Notes: generated from the letters alone by a model not told the origin. Numbered from the stretch's first letter, positions 18,328 to 27,735 are shown. The stretch: 64,000 nt of DNA from Flavobacterium sp. J372 (GCF_024699965.1 NZ_JAJOMZ010000004.1:1362001-1426000), one strand, 5' to 3'. Translations and numbers: made by a program.

Positions 18328-21150
18328 ATGTTCGGGATGAAAAGAAAATTACTCTTACTATGTTTAACGATAATTGCTACAGGATTTCAGCTAATTGCAC
18401 AGCAAAATGTTTTTAGCCGTGATAATTCGGGTACAGATTTGTGGTGGAATGACACCAACAAGCCATGGTACTACCAAACCTGGAACAGCACCGAAGTAAG
18501 GCCTGACATTTGGCCTGTAGGTACACGCAATTATGTTTTTATAGGGCATAATGCCAACACTACCATGAGGGTAAACGGTACTTATTTTTCTATGCAAAGC
18601 CTTACTATACAGGCATCTGCAAGTAGCGCACGCACTTACAATACAATAGATAACGGGGGTATGGGCCTTACACTTGGCATTTTCAACAATTCTTCAGCGT
18701 TACAAACCTTTAATGTACCTATACGTGTTGATGCTGAAAACATGCAGCTTTCGGCTGTAAGCGGGCCTATGATCTTCAACAACCCAATTTATACTGAAGG
18801 AAGGGCTATGGAATTTACTGATGCAAACAATATAACAGTAAATGGTGTGATACAGCAGGGTGGCTCAGTTACAAAAAAAGGAACAGGCACGCTAACCTAC
18901 AAAGCACAGAACACTTATACAGGGCTCACCACAGTTGAAGGCGGTATACTTGTACTCGATGCTACGGGCGGTGCTTTACCTGTAACAAACAACGTAACAG
19001 TAAAAAATTCAGGTACATTAAGAATTTCAAAAGACCAAACCCTGAATAACCTTTCTGTTGAAAATACAGCTGCTGTTATTGTAGATGCCGGCATAAACCT
19101 TACTATAAACGGCACACTTACATTATCACTCGCTAACAGCATCACGCTGGGCACCGGGGCATCATTACGGTATGGAAGCGGCGGAACACTTGTATATAAT
19201 ACCGGCAGCAGCATCACAACAAGCACAGCAGAATTTCCTGCAACAAACGGGCCTTCATCGGTAACAATTAGCTCAGGTACGGTAACGCTCTCGGCAAACA
19301 GAACCCTTACCGGAACTCTTACTATCAATGGCGGAACGCTTGATTTATCGGTATACACTATTAACAGGGCAGCCACCGGTGGTACACTCACCATTGCAAA
19401 CGGAGCAACATTGAAGATTGGAGGTACAAATGCACTACCTTTAAATTATGCATCGGTAACAATGGGTGCAGCATCAACTACCGAATATTGTGGCGGGGCA
19501 CAAATTATCACCGTACTGCCGTCATCAGCAAAATACGGGCATATAGTTTTATCCGGTTCAGGAAATAAAGAATTGGCAGGTAATGTTACAGCCGCCGGCA
19601 ATCTTACTGTTAGTGGTGTAACGCTAAGTGTAAATTCAGGTCAAAACCTTACGGTTGAAGGAAATCTTGTTAACAATGGCGGCACTGTTACTTTTGCAAA
19701 TAATGCCAACCTTCTGCAAGGCACGGCTACTACAATAAATGCCAATAGCGGCAACGTGGTTATTAATCGCGACAGCTCGCCGATATACCGCAGTGATTCT
19801 ACCATGTGGTCATCTCCGGTTGCAGGGCAAAAGCTTTTCAGTTTTTCGCCAAATACATTGCCCAACCGTTTTTACATATATAATACTGCCACCAACCAAT
19901 ATAATACTGTCCCCGGGCTTGGCCCTGCATCAGCTACAACTTTTGATGCAGGTAAAGGTTATCTTATAAGAATGCCCAACGCCGGTATGGTTGACGATAT
20001 GCTTACCGGAACGACGGCCAGCGCCAACGGCTATAATGCAGGTACTACCGTAATGACGTTTAACGGTAAGTTTACAGGTGTGCCCAACAACGGCACTATT
20101 ACAATACCGCTAAATACAGCAAGTACAGGCTATAACTTTGTTGGGAACCCGTACCCTTCACCTATAAGCATAGCGGCTTTTCAGGCGGGCAATACCAATG
20201 CCATCAGCGGGAGTATATGGATATGGCGTAAGAAAAGCCAGCCGGCCAGTGAAAACTCTGCCTATGTAACTATAAACAGCGCAGGGATATATACAGGAAA
20301 CGGACAGCCCGAGCAGGAAGACCCGAATGGAATTTTACGCACGGGGCAAGGCTTTATAGTGCAGCTGAAAAGCGGCTATACCACAAATAACCTTGTATTT
20401 ACAAATGCTATGCGAAGCGGCAACACGGCCAACCAGTTTTTCCGGCAGGTGCAGCATGATACTGCTTATATTATGCCTGAAGCACATGGTATATGGCTGA
20501 ACCTGACTAATGCAGCAGGTGTTTATTCACAGATGTATACGGGTTACATTGGCGGCGCTACAAATGGCGAAGACGACGGCCTCGACGCTAAATACATTGG
20601 TGACAGCCCTACGGTTCTAGCCGCGCTGATAAATAATAATGAATATACCATACAGGCCAAATCACTGCCATTTACACCGCAGGATGTTGTTCCGTTGGTT
20701 TTAAAGGCAGCCGCAGCAGGCAATTATACTATTGCCATTGACCATGTTGACGGCTTATTTGCTGAAGGGCAGGACATTTACCTGCATGATAAATTTACAA
20801 ACCAGCTGCACAACCTGGGGCAGGGGGGGTATAACTTCACTACCGGGGCAGGTACCTTCAGCGACAGGTTTGAAGTAGTATATACTGCAGATAGTGCGTT
20901 GGGAACTTCTGTACATGGAGCTAATGGCAATAACGTAATGGTATATCCTGGTAATAACACCCTGAATATTACAAGCGCCCAAAACCTAAAAGCAGTTGAA
21001 GTTTATGATGTACAGGGCAGGCTGCTATATGCCAACACGCAGCCTGATGGTAAAAATATTGCCATTACAAACATTGCGCAGCAGCACCAGTTGCTCATTT
21101 TTAATGTAGTTACATACGCCGGCAGGGTAGTTAAAAAGGTTGTGTATTAA
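18328..21150 (+). CDS. Secreted beta-helix adhesin-like protein with T9SS type C sorting end
   Basis: 940 residues. A signal peptide (KRKLLLLCLTIIATGFQLIAQ) is followed by a unique N-terminal region with several tryptophans, then a beta-solenoid region (about 170-460) with autotransporter-type beta-strand repeats such as GTGTLTYKAQNTYTGLTTV. The C-terminal module (about 472-940) is shared with both neighbours: MWSSPVAGQKLFSFSP, GYLIRMPN, GNPYPSPISI, GQGFIV and a final VKKVVY. A second ATG at 18337 gives the more usual MKRKLLLL opening and could be the real start. No hydrolase motif was seen, so an adhesive or structural surface role is inferred. Confidence 0.83.
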   Translation: MFGMKRKLLLLCLTIIATGFQLIAQQNVFSRDNSGTDLWWNDTNKPWYYQTWNSTEVRPDIWPVGTRNYVFIGHNANTTMRVNGTYFSMQSLTIQASASSARTYNTIDNGGMGLTLGIFNNSSALQTFNVPIRVDAENMQLSAVSGPMIFNNPIYTEGRAMEFTDANNITVNGVIQQGGSVTKKGTGTLTYKAQNTYTGLTTVEGGILVLDATGGALPVTNNVTVKNSGTLRISKDQTLNNLSVENTAAVIVDAGINLTINGTLTLSLANSITLGTGASLRYGSGGTLVYNTGSSITTSTAEFPATNGPSSVTISSGTVTLSANRTLTGTLTINGGTLDLSVYTINRAATGGTLTIANGATLKIGGTNALPLNYASVTMGAASTTEYCGGAQIITVLPSSAKYGHIVLSGSGNKELAGNVTAAGNLTVSGVTLSVNSGQNLTVEGNLVNNGGTVTFANNANLLQGTATTINANSGNVVINRDSSPIYRSDSTMWSSPVAGQKLFSFSPNTLPNRFYIYNTATNQYNTVPGLGPASATTFDAGKGYLIRMPNAGMVDDMLTGTTASANGYNAGTTVMTFNGKFTGVPNNGTITIPLNTASTGYNFVGNPYPSPISIAAFQAGNTNAISGSIWIWRKKSQPASENSAYVTINSAGIYTGNGQPEQEDPNGILRTGQGFIVQLKSGYTTNNLVFTNAMRSGNTANQFFRQVQHDTAYIMPEAHGIWLNLTNAAGVYSQMYTGYIGGATNGEDDGLDAKYIGDSPTVLAALINNNEYTIQAKSLPFTPQDVVPLVLKAAAAGNYTIAIDHVDGLFAEGQDIYLHDKFTNQLHNLGQGGYNFTTGAGTFSDRFEVVYTADSALGTSVHGANGNNVMVYPGNNTLNITSAQNLKAVEVYDVQGRLLYANTQPDGKNIAITNIAQQHQLLIFNVVTYAGRVVKKVVY

Positions 21151-21206
21151 CAGATTATGCACCTGCACTAAACCTGTTTTAATAAAGCTTTCTTTTTTTA
21201 AGAAAA

Positions 21207-21239
21207 TTGCGCAGAAAAGTAAAACCTTTTATATATTTG
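21207..21239 (+). promoter_or_regulatory. Bacteroidota-type promoter (TTG-N22-TATATTTG)
   Basis: TTG at 21207-21209 and TATATTTG at 21232-21239 are separated by 22 bases, within the 17-23 range of the known Flavobacterium consensus TTG-N-TAnnTTTG. No reading frame of useful length follows; a terminator lies about 100 bases on. The promoter therefore seems to drive a short RNA. Confidence 0.65.
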
Positions 21240-21245
21240 CTGCGT

Positions 21246-21362
21246 AAATATTCAAACGGTACATAAGGCTATAGCCTTTAAAATAAAAAACTGCCGGTCA
21301 AATTAAGGTAAGGTGTGGTTTACCGGCGTTTTTGAGCCCCGATTTATCGGGGCTTTTTTATT
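21246..21362 (+). ncRNA. Candidate small RNA with its own promoter and terminator
   Basis: Start is inferred as about 6 bases after TATATTTG (21232-21239), and the end from an intrinsic terminator at 21336-21360. Inside are the palindrome AAGGCTATAGCCTT (21265-21278), a second hairpin GCCGGT...ACCGGC (21293-21327), and the terminator stem GCCCCGA/TCGGGGC. The downstream adhesin has its own promoter at 21489-21521, so this is not simply that gene's leader. It does not match an RNA family I recognise. Confidence 0.5.
21336..21360 (+). terminator. Intrinsic terminator of the candidate small RNA
   Basis: Stem GCCCCGA (21336-21342) pairs with TCGGGGC (21347-21353) around a TTTA loop and is followed by six T residues. 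It is about 185 bases after the stop of the 940-aa adhesin and may also end that transcript. Confidence 0.8.
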
Positions 21363-21488
21363 AATTACCGTATATATGAGAATGTTAAAAAAACGTTTAT
21401 TTACGTTATAAATATTATATAAAATACTGCTAATATATTCTTAATTAACGATTCGCTAATATTCACTTTATCAAGTATTAACAAAACG

Positions 21489-21521
21489 TTGCATTTCAGT
21501 TCCAAAATTCGCATACCTTTG
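21489..21521 (+). promoter_or_regulatory. Promoter of the third adhesin (TTG-N22-TACCTTTG)
   Basis: TTG at 21489-21491 and TACCTTTG at 21514-21521 are spaced 22 bases apart, a full match to the Flavobacterium consensus. Transcription would start near 21527, which rules out the upstream TTG at 21489 as a start codon and supports the ATG at 21573. Confidence 0.7.
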
Positions 21522-21572
21522 TCCCGAAATCTAACACGTAAATTTATTTACGTATTAATTTATAAATCACCG

Positions 21573-24500
21573 ATGCTAAAAAAACTACTTACTACGAAAA
21601 AGCTTTTATTCGCAGCCATAATGCTTGTGGCTGGAGTAAATACATGGGGACAGTTAACGCTACCTGCAGGTACAACCTACACACAAAATTTTGATGCTAT
21701 TGGAAGCGGCCTGCCAACAGGATGGACTACAAGGACTGGTGCAACTGCTACCGCCAGAGGTAACTCTCAAACATTTTCTACAGGAACAATTGCTTGGGGC
21801 GACACTAGCGGTGCATTTAAAAACTTTGCAGCATCTGATGGTTCGCTAGGGTCATCCGCATCAACTGCTAACCAGGCAGCAGCTACTGACAGGGCACTAG
21901 GGGTTAGGCCAAGCGGAAGCTTTGCTGATATAGGTGGAGCTTTTGAATTAGAGATTGCTAATACAACTGGTAAAACAGCTTTTTCATTGACGCTTAAGCA
22001 TCAATTGTTAGATCCTCAATCGCGTACACAAATTTATCAGTTGCAATATTCAACTAACGGAGGGGGTGCGTGGACTACACTAGGTACTGATTTTATAACA
22101 TCTGGTTCGTTTGGCAGTACAAGTTTAAACTATAATTTTGGTACTGCATTAGATAATAAGGCTACAACTGTTCTAATACGCGTTGCCAGTTTAGCAGCGT
22201 CAACAGGTAGCGGTAGCCGTGACTCATATGGCATTGATGATTTCGTATTAACATGGACGAACACTCCTACTCCCTCAGTTGTAACCAATGCAGTTGGTAC
22301 TGTCACAGCTACTACAGCAGTACTAAACGGTACCGGTAATGCCGCTAACGGTTCTAACCTTGCACTTTACTTTGATTATGGCCTTACAACAGGGTACGGC
22401 TTACAGCAAACAACTGTTACACCATCATCAATAACCGGTAATACTGATACTCCTTTTACAGGTACAATTTCGGGCCTAACTCCAAATACAACATATAACT
22501 ACAGAGCTTCAGGTGATAACGGAACTGTTTACAACGGTAGCAATGCAACGTTTATTACACTGGCCAATGTACCGGGAGCACCTGCAATAGGCGGCGCTAC
22601 CACAACATCTTTAAGTGTTACGCTAAACTCTACCACGCAAAATACTAACCCAGCAACAACTACTTATGCCATACAGGTTACCAATACCAACCAGTATGTT
22701 CAGACAAATGGTAGTTTAGGGGCCACTGCAGTGTGGGCTACTGCTGCAACATGGGGTACTAAAGTGGTAACAGGCCTTACTAGCAACACCCAATATACTT
22801 TCCAGGTTAAGGCAAGAAATAGTGCAACTACTCCTGTAGAAACAGCATTTGGTGCAACAGCATCTGGCACAACGCTTGCTGCCACAGCTCCGCTTCTTAG
22901 CGCAGGTACAATTACAACATTCGGTTCGGTATGTATCAATACAACCGCTACTCCTGATAAGAGCTTTATACTTGACGGTGACAACCTAACAGGCGATGTA
23001 ACAGTTGGGCCATTGGCAGGTTTTACCTTCTCTACAACAAGTAATGGCACTTTTACATCTTCACTTACACTTACACCTGTTGCAGGAGAAGTGCTTACAG
23101 ATATCTTTGTAAGGTTTACACCAACTGCAGTGCAATCATATGATGGTAATATTGTATTATCTGGTGGCGGTGCATCTTCTATTAATGTGGCGGCGGCAGG
23201 ATCAGGTATAAACACATCAGCTACAGTTACCACAGCTGCTGCAACCAGTGTTACAAGTGCAACAGCTACACTTGGCGGTAATGTTACTGTACAAGGGTGT
23301 GGCACTGTTACGCGTGGTGTTGTTTATGCAACAACTACAAACCCTGCAGTAGGAGGTACAGGTGTTACTAACCTTTCAGGAGGTACAGGTACAGGAGCAT
23401 ATACAGCAAATGCTACTGGCCTGACTACAGGTATTACTTATTATGCGAGGGCATATGCCACAAATAATGCCGGTACAGTGTATGGAAGCCAGGTTTCATT
23501 TACAACTACTCCTGCAAATGACCTTTGCGCGGATGCTGTTACACTAACTGTGAATACAGCAGCAACCAATGGCACACTTGCAGGCGCTACTTATACAACT
23601 TTTACCAACGGAAACAACCAAAAAGATGTGTGGTATAAATTTACAGCAGCATGCAGCGGTAATCATAGCATAACGCTTGCAGGATTTAGCGGTGACGCAG
23701 ACATATATTTATTTAGCGGCTCTACATGCCCTACAAACAATAACAATGCCGTGGCATTTTCTGCAACTGCAAATACTCCTGAAGTTGTTACCTATACGGT
23801 TACATCGGGTGTTAACTATTACATCAGGGTAGCAGCGTGGGATGCTACTGCAGAAAGCAGTGCTTTCACTATCCGTGTTCAGTCAACAGATGCTGTACCT
23901 ACAGTAACTACCAGTACAGCTTCAGCAGTTACTTATCAAAGTGCAACTGTGCCTGGTACTGCGGTTGTTGCAGGCTGTAGCTCGGCAGTTGGCACAACCT
24001 ATGGTATATACTACAGCACAACCAATGGATTTGCTGACGGAGATGGAACTCAGGTTCCCGGTACTAACCTTTCCGGCACAACTTTCTCTGTAAACCTTAG
24101 TGGCCTTACACCTCTTACTACATATTATTATAAAGCTTATGCTGCAAATGCTGCCGGTACAGGATATAGTACACAAGGGAGCTTTACAACTGCAGCATTT
24201 GTACTAAGCGCTCCTGTAGCTACTGCACCAACAAATATTACCACAACAGGTTTTACAGCCAACTGGGAGCCGGTATCAGGAGCTACAAGCTACAGGCTTG
24301 ATGTAAGTACAAATTCTTTATTCGGAAACTTTTTAAATGCTTCAAACCTGATAATATCTGAGTATGGCGAGGGGACAAGTAACAGAAAATATATTGAAAT
24401 ATATAATGGTACTGGTGCTGCCGTTAATCTCGCCAATTATAGGATTTGGCTTATATCAAACGGCGGATCATGGCCTGAATCTACAATAAGTTTATCAGGT

Positions 24501-26675
24501 ACGTTAAATAATAATGGAACTTATGTTATAGCAAATAACTCAACAGATGTTACAGGTGCTAACCTTTATTCAGGTGCATTATCTTTTAACGGCAATGATG
24601 CAGTAGGTCTTGCATGGAATGGAGGAAGCGGATCAACATATACATTAATTGACGCCGTAGGAACTGATGGAGCAGACCCTGGAACAGGATGGGCTGTAGC
24701 CGGAACTAACAACGCAACAGTAGATAAAATACTAATCAGGAAATCTACTATTACAAGCCCTACAACAAACTGGAGTACATCGGCCGGTACAAATGAATCA
24801 AATTCGCAGTGGATTGTTTCAACATTCACATATAATGATAATGGGCAGACAACAGATTTAGGCTCTCATACTTATGGCGGTATGCAGGATGACCTTTTAC
24901 CGAGCTATGCCAACTTAACTGTTAACGGTCTTTCACATGATGTTACCGGGCTTGAGCCTAATACTACATACTATTACCGTGTTCGCGCTTTTGGCAACAG
25001 CACCACCTCTATAAACTCAAACCCGATAAGTGTACTTACAGGTTTCCGCAAAATATGGCTTGACGGCGCATGGAATGGTAACGGTTTTGCACCAACGCTT
25101 ATAGACGATGCTGAAATAAAAAGCGACTACCACACAGTGGCAAACGGTACGTTTAACGCTGCCCAGCTTACAATAAGCAGCGGTACGCTAACTGTTGGTT
25201 CGGGTACATCTATCACTATCAACAGCGGAATCAACATTGCAGGCGGAGCGATGGTAGTGCAAAACAATGCCAACGTAAAACAAAACGAAGATGACTCTGT
25301 GAACAGCGGTAGCGTTACTGTATACCGCCAGACACCGCTGCTTAAGAGGCTTGACTACAAAATGTGGTCATCGCCGGTGGCAGGCCAGGAGTTAGGGTCT
25401 TTTTCTCCTGCAACACAGGAAAATCGTTTTTATATTTACAATACGGAAACAAACCAATACAACGGTATTAGCAATACAAACAGTTTTGGCGCGGGTACAG
25501 GTTACCTTATACGCATGCCAAACGGCCTTCCTACAACCGGGTATAATGATGGTTTAACAGCTGTAAGCTGGCAGGGTTCATTTGTGGGTGCTCCGCATAA
25601 TGGCATCATACAGGTTCCGGTATCTTACTATGAGGCCAATCCTGGCGCTACACCTCAACCTCTGCCGGTACGCGGATACAATGCCATTGGTAACCCATAC
25701 ATGAGTACCATAAGTGCAGGAGAGTTCTATGCGGCAAATGCCGACAGGATAGATGGAGCCTTCTATTTCTGGTCTAAAACCAACGGATCTGAGGAAACAG
25801 CTTATGTAGCTTATACACCGGGCCTTGGCGGCAACGGCACCGGCTCAGATGCCATTCAGGTAGGGCAGGGCTTTATCATCAACGTGACTATGCCATCAGC
25901 ATCACATGTAACATTTAATAATGAAATGCGTGTGCTTAATAACAGCAACATGACGTACAGGCAGAGTGTTGGTGAAAATTCAGCGCCACAGGTAACAGAA
26001 AAACACAGGTATTGGCTGAAGCTGGGTAACGCGACAGGTGTAAATAGCAAAGCATTAGTAGGCTATGTTGCCAACGCTACAAATGGTATTGATGGCGGTA
26101 TTGACGCGAAGCTGCTTGCTGATAATTCGGCAGTGCTGTATACCCTGGCTGATGCTGCACAGCTTATGATACAGGGCCGCCCGGTTCCGTTCACCAATAC
26201 AGATGTGGTGCCGGTGGGATATAAAGCCCTTGCTGCCGGAACTTACACCATTTCACTTGAGAATTTCGACGGGCTATTTGCCAACGGGCAGAATATCTAC
26301 CTGAAAGATAAAGTTTCAAACACAGTACATAACCTTAATTCAGGTGCCTATTCATTTGCATCAAATGCCGGAACTTTTGACGGAAGGTTTGAGATAGTTT
26401 ATGTTGAAGATGGGGCGTTGGGTACAGATAACCCGGCTGTGACTGCAGATAATATTGTAGTATTTAAAGATGGCAGCGCACTTGGCATAGCCGCCGGCAC
26501 AACAGAAATTGCTTCAGTAGCAATATATGACATCCGCGGCAGGCTGCTTTATCAAAACAATGCAGTAAATGCCACCGAAACATCTATAACAACTTTGCAG
26601 GCTGCACAACAGGTTTTGGTTGTACAGGTTACAACAGCGCAAAATGTGAAAATCAGCAAAAAGGTTGTTTACTAA
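21573..26675 (+). CDS. Large secreted multidomain protein with lamin-tail domain and T9SS type C sorting end
   Basis: About 1700 residues from the ATG at 21573, which begins a classic signal peptide (MLKKLLTTKKLLFAAIMLVAG...WGQ). An in-frame TTG at 21489 is rejected because it coincides with the promoter -33 element. In order: an N-terminal domain beginning YTQNFDAIGSGLP (about 30-235); FN3-like repeats with LTPNTTYNYRA; a domain shared with the giant neighbour (ending SGGGASSINV); a PPC-like domain (WYKFTAACSGNHSITLAG...DADIYLFSG, about 650-770); another FN3; a lamin-tail domain (NLIISEYGEG...KYIEIYNGTG, about 922-1105) set inside an FN3; and the shared C-terminal module with MWSSPVAGQELGSFSP, GYLIRMPN, GQGFII and final VSKKVVY. 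Predicted to be surface-displayed; no enzyme motif seen. Confidence 0.86.
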   Translation: MLKKLLTTKKLLFAAIMLVAGVNTWGQLTLPAGTTYTQNFDAIGSGLPTGWTTRTGATATARGNSQTFSTGTIAWGDTSGAFKNFAASDGSLGSSASTANQAAATDRALGVRPSGSFADIGGAFELEIANTTGKTAFSLTLKHQLLDPQSRTQIYQLQYSTNGGGAWTTLGTDFITSGSFGSTSLNYNFGTALDNKATTVLIRVASLAASTGSGSRDSYGIDDFVLTWTNTPTPSVVTNAVGTVTATTAVLNGTGNAANGSNLALYFDYGLTTGYGLQQTTVTPSSITGNTDTPFTGTISGLTPNTTYNYRASGDNGTVYNGSNATFITLANVPGAPAIGGATTTSLSVTLNSTTQNTNPATTTYAIQVTNTNQYVQTNGSLGATAVWATAATWGTKVVTGLTSNTQYTFQVKARNSATTPVETAFGATASGTTLAATAPLLSAGTITTFGSVCINTTATPDKSFILDGDNLTGDVTVGPLAGFTFSTTSNGTFTSSLTLTPVAGEVLTDIFVRFTPTAVQSYDGNIVLSGGGASSINVAAAGSGINTSATVTTAAATSVTSATATLGGNVTVQGCGTVTRGVVYATTTNPAVGGTGVTNLSGGTGTGAYTANATGLTTGITYYARAYATNNAGTVYGSQVSFTTTPANDLCADAVTLTVNTAATNGTLAGATYTTFTNGNNQKDVWYKFTAACSGNHSITLAGFSGDADIYLFSGSTCPTNNNNAVAFSATANTPEVVTYTVTSGVNYYIRVAAWDATAESSAFTIRVQSTDAVPTVTTSTASAVTYQSATVPGTAVVAGCSSAVGTTYGIYYSTTNGFADGDGTQVPGTNLSGTTFSVNLSGLTPLTTYYYKAYAANAAGTGYSTQGSFTTAAFVLSAPVATAPTNITTTGFTANWEPVSGATSYRLDVSTNSLFGNFLNASNLIISEYGEGTSNRKYIEIYNGTGAAVNLANYRIWLISNGGSWPESTISLSGTLNNNGTYVIANNSTDVTGANLYSGALSFNGNDAVGLAWNGGSGSTYTLIDAVGTDGADPGTGWAVAGTNNATVDKILIRKSTITSPTTNWSTSAGTNESNSQWIVSTFTYNDNGQTTDLGSHTYGGMQDDLLPSYANLTVNGLSHDVTGLEPNTTYYYRVRAFGNSTTSINSNPISVLTGFRKIWLDGAWNGNGFAPTLIDDAEIKSDYHTVANGTFNAAQLTISSGTLTVGSGTSITINSGINIAGGAMVVQNNANVKQNEDDSVNSGSVTVYRQTPLLKRLDYKMWSSPVAGQELGSFSPATQENRFYIYNTETNQYNGISNTNSFGAGTGYLIRMPNGLPTTGYNDGLTAVSWQGSFVGAPHNGIIQVPVSYYEANPGATPQPLPVRGYNAIGNPYMSTISAGEFYAANADRIDGAFYFWSKTNGSEETAYVAYTPGLGGNGTGSDAIQVGQGFIINVTMPSASHVTFNNEMRVLNNSNMTYRQSVGENSAPQVTEKHRYWLKLGNATGVNSKALVGYVANATNGIDGGIDAKLLADNSAVLYTLADAAQLMIQGRPVPFTNTDVVPVGYKALAAGTYTISLENFDGLFANGQNIYLKDKVSNTVHNLNSGAYSFASNAGTFDGRFEIVYVEDGALGTDNPAVTADNIVVFKDGSALGIAAGTTEIASVAIYDIRGRLLYQNNAVNATETSITTLQAAQQVLVVQVTTAQNVKISKKVVY

Positions 26676-26694
26676 AACAGCAATGTTTATATAA

Positions 26695-26729
26695 AAAGTC
26701 CCTCTCATTTGCAGAGGGATTTTTTTTTA
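26695..26729 (+). terminator. Intrinsic terminator after the third adhesin gene
   Basis: TCCCTCT pairs with AGAGGGA around CATTTGC, with A residues before and nine T residues after. It starts about 20 bases after the stop codon. Confidence 0.92.
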
Positions 26730-26800
26730 ATTTCAGCGATTAATAAGTATTGTTAAAAATGTGTTAATCACTTCACTTCAACTTTAAGTTTGTGCAATAA

Positions 26801-26808
26801 TAATTTTG
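26801..26808 (+). promoter_or_regulatory. Candidate -7 element (TAATTTTG) for the DUF1772 gene
   Basis: TAATTTTG fits TAnnTTTG and lies 32 bases before the ATG at 26841. No TTG lies at the expected -33 spacing, so confidence is limited. Confidence 0.35.
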
Positions 26809-26840
26809 TGGGTAACTTGGCATGAATAAATTATAGAGCT

Positions 26841-27341
26841 ATGACATTGCCAAATATATCGCTGTGCCTTGCTTTGCTTGTCGTTGCGCTTATGGCAGGC
26901 CTATTCTACGGGTATTCATGTTCGGTAAATCCGGGCTTAGGCAAGCTTGCTGATGCTGAATATCTTCAGGCAATGCGAGCTATAAATAAGGCCATATTAA
27001 ATCCGGGTTTCTTTGCGGCGTTTTTTGGCGCATTAATTTTGCTGCCAATGGCAGCTTATTTTAATTACTATCCGCAAAGCTGGCGTTTCAAACTCTTGGT
27101 TGCTGCTAGTGTAGTATATGCTGCAGGGCTTTTTGGTGTTACGGTTTTCGGAAATGTCCCTCTAAATGAAATGCTTGATAAATTTGATACTGCAAATGCG
27201 TTGTCTACAGAAATTACTACCATGCGTCAACGCTTTGAGCAGCCTTGGAACCATTACCATGCAATAAGGACTGTTGCTGTTTTTGTTTCTTTGCTGTTAA
27301 CTATTATTTCCACTTTTTGCAATACTCAGCAAGCAGATTAA
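26841..27341 (+). CDS. DUF1772 family membrane protein
   Basis: 166 residues with four hydrophobic segments, at about residues 7-25, 55-72, 85-105 and 145-162. The spacing and the motifs GLFYGYSCSVNPGL, NKAILNPGFF and FGNVPLNEMLD are those of DUF1772 proteins. Some family members in fungi and bacteria are called anthrone oxygenases. An enzymatic role here is not shown by the sequence. A small hypothetical gene follows after 9 bases. Confidence 0.8.
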   Translation: MTLPNISLCLALLVVALMAGLFYGYSCSVNPGLGKLADAEYLQAMRAINKAILNPGFFAAFFGALILLPMAAYFNYYPQSWRFKLLVAASVVYAAGLFGVTVFGNVPLNEMLDKFDTANALSTEITTMRQRFEQPWNHYHAIRTVAVFVSLLLTIISTFCNTQQAD

Positions 27342-27350
27342 GTTATTGAT

Positions 27351-27620
27351 ATGAAAAAGATAAATGAGATGATTGTCCGCAAAGACAGCAGTATACACAA
27401 GGTACAGTTTGATAAAGACTGGTTTTATTCCATCGAAGATATGGAGGACTTTCTCAAAGAGGATTTAAGCGCTGTAGAGGCGATATCTCTCCCGATGGTG
27501 GTATACGGAGAAGAAATGGTTGTAAAGTGCGCCACGTGGGAGGATATTGAGCGTGTGCGTATAAAACCATTGGATGAGTTGAAGGGAAGTGTACTTCGAA
27601 ATAAATCTTCAAGAAAATAA
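27351..27620 (+). CDS. Small hypothetical protein, weak resemblance to phage Bro-N domains
   Basis: 89 residues with no membrane segment. The stretch VQFDKDWFYSIEDMEDFLKED resembles the opening of BRO-family/antirepressor N-terminal domains (W-[WF]-[YF]-S-I-x-D), but the rest of that domain is missing and the C-terminus is basic (LRNKSSRK). I cannot assign a function. It lies 9 bases after the DUF1772 gene on the same strand and ends at a bidirectional terminator before the tRNA cluster, so it is probably cotranscribed with DUF1772. Confidence 0.6.
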   Translation: MKKINEMIVRKDSSIHKVQFDKDWFYSIEDMEDFLKEDLSAVEAISLPMVVYGEEMVVKCATWEDIERVRIKPLDELKGSVLRNKSSRK

Positions 27621-27650
27621 AAAACCACAACTACATAGTAATTGCGGTTT
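27621..27650. terminator. Bidirectional terminator between the hypothetical gene and tRNA-Leu
   Basis: AAACCACAA (27622-27630) pairs with TTGCGGTTT (27642-27650). A runs on the left give a U tail for the leftward tRNA transcript, and T residues on the right do the same, more weakly, for the rightward gene. Confidence 0.75.
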
Positions 27651-27653
27651 AAG

Positions 27654-27735
27654 TGACCTCGATGGGATTCGAACCCATACGCCTTGCAGCACCACCCCCT
27701 CAAGATGGCGAGTCTACCAGTTTCTCCACGAGGCC
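27654..27735 (-). tRNA. tRNA-Leu (anticodon GAG)
   Basis: Read on the minus strand: the acceptor stem GGCCTCG pairs with CGAGGTC (one G-T). The anticodon stem CCATC/GGTGG holds loop TTGAGGG, giving anticodon GAG. A long variable arm and the T arm ATGGG-TTCGAAT-CCCAT are present. Length is 82 nt with no encoded CCA. The class II structure and anticodon are both clear. Confidence 0.93.
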
